Shown: positions 63,941-64,000 of the stretch, in pieces
Position numbering within the stretch: the stretch's first letter is position 1
Layout of the letters: every line of letters starts with the position of its first letter
From: Schistosoma haematobium
Lineage: Eukaryota > Platyhelminthes > Trematoda > Strigeidida > Schistosomatidae
Direction of reading: 5' to 3'
Length of the DNA: 64,000 nt
Assembly: GCF_000699445.3 (NCBI RefSeq)
Contig: NC_067201.1
Coordinates: forward strand, 23,947,033-24,011,032
Made by a program: the position numbers and the translations under genes
The notes under the pieces: generated by a model
Told to the model about the DNA's origin: nothing
The model's database searches: none
What the model saw: the letters and a program-made list of their open reading frames with translations, nothing else

Positions 63941-64000
63941 GAAACTTAGCCAATCGATCAAATCAAATCATGTCTAATTGTACGTAAAACAATCATTCTT

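Overview
The window is AT-rich, intron- and repeat-dominated invertebrate DNA that I assign to a schistosome (blood fluke, Schistosoma sp.). The reasons are tandem 335-bp repeats carrying the SM-alpha type hammerhead ribozyme, RTE-like LINEs whose 3' tails are (GTAA)n or (TGAC)n, a Ty3/Gypsy LTR element, and an annexin gene with small exons in large repeat-filled introns. Family names come from recognition of motifs; no search was run.

Host genes. Seven consecutive minus-strand exons between 48356 and 29714 encode about 304 residues of a four-repeat annexin, ending in a stop codon. All splice sites are GT/AG and every exon phase is compatible. The first coding exon or exons (about 50 residues) were not found. 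A separate minus-strand exon at 8064-7931 encodes the N-terminal part of a second annexin that continues off the left edge, so two annexin genes lie head to tail. No other host gene could be supported.

Mobile DNA. From 50960 to 61743 there is one LTR-internal-LTR-internal-LTR array of a Gypsy element: 554-bp LTRs, 5115-bp period, uninterrupted gag-pol frames of 1479 codons, flanked by a single GTATG target duplication. At 31090-34307 lies a nearly complete RTE-like LINE (RTE-1 here) with an 11-bp target duplication and one apparent 1-nt deletion that splits its endonuclease-RT frame. At least nine further decayed RTE-1 copies and three 3' ends of a second LINE (RTE-2) are scattered through the window, all in the + direction. 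Solo LTRs of three families (L1, L2, L3) keep target duplications.

Ribozyme repeats. The commonest repeats are tRNA-like (Pol III A/B-box) units that carry hammerhead ribozymes. I see three classes: alpha (SM-alpha-like, 335-bp tandem), beta (about 364-bp unit, most abundant) and gamma (different stems I, II and III). All share a CTGANGA / GAAA core, a type I layout and a self-complementary 8-base helix III. A fully paired beta ribozyme is at 44443-44486. Some beta copies are fold-back palindromes, two of which tightly flank one annexin exon.

Other unclassified repeats are labelled R3 to R7. Layout: 1-7.9 kb repeats; 7.9 kb annexin-2 exon; 8-29.7 kb intergenic repeats; 29.7-48.4 kb annexin-1 with intronic elements; 48.4-50.9 kb repeats; 51-61.7 kb Gypsy array; 61.7-64 kb repeats.
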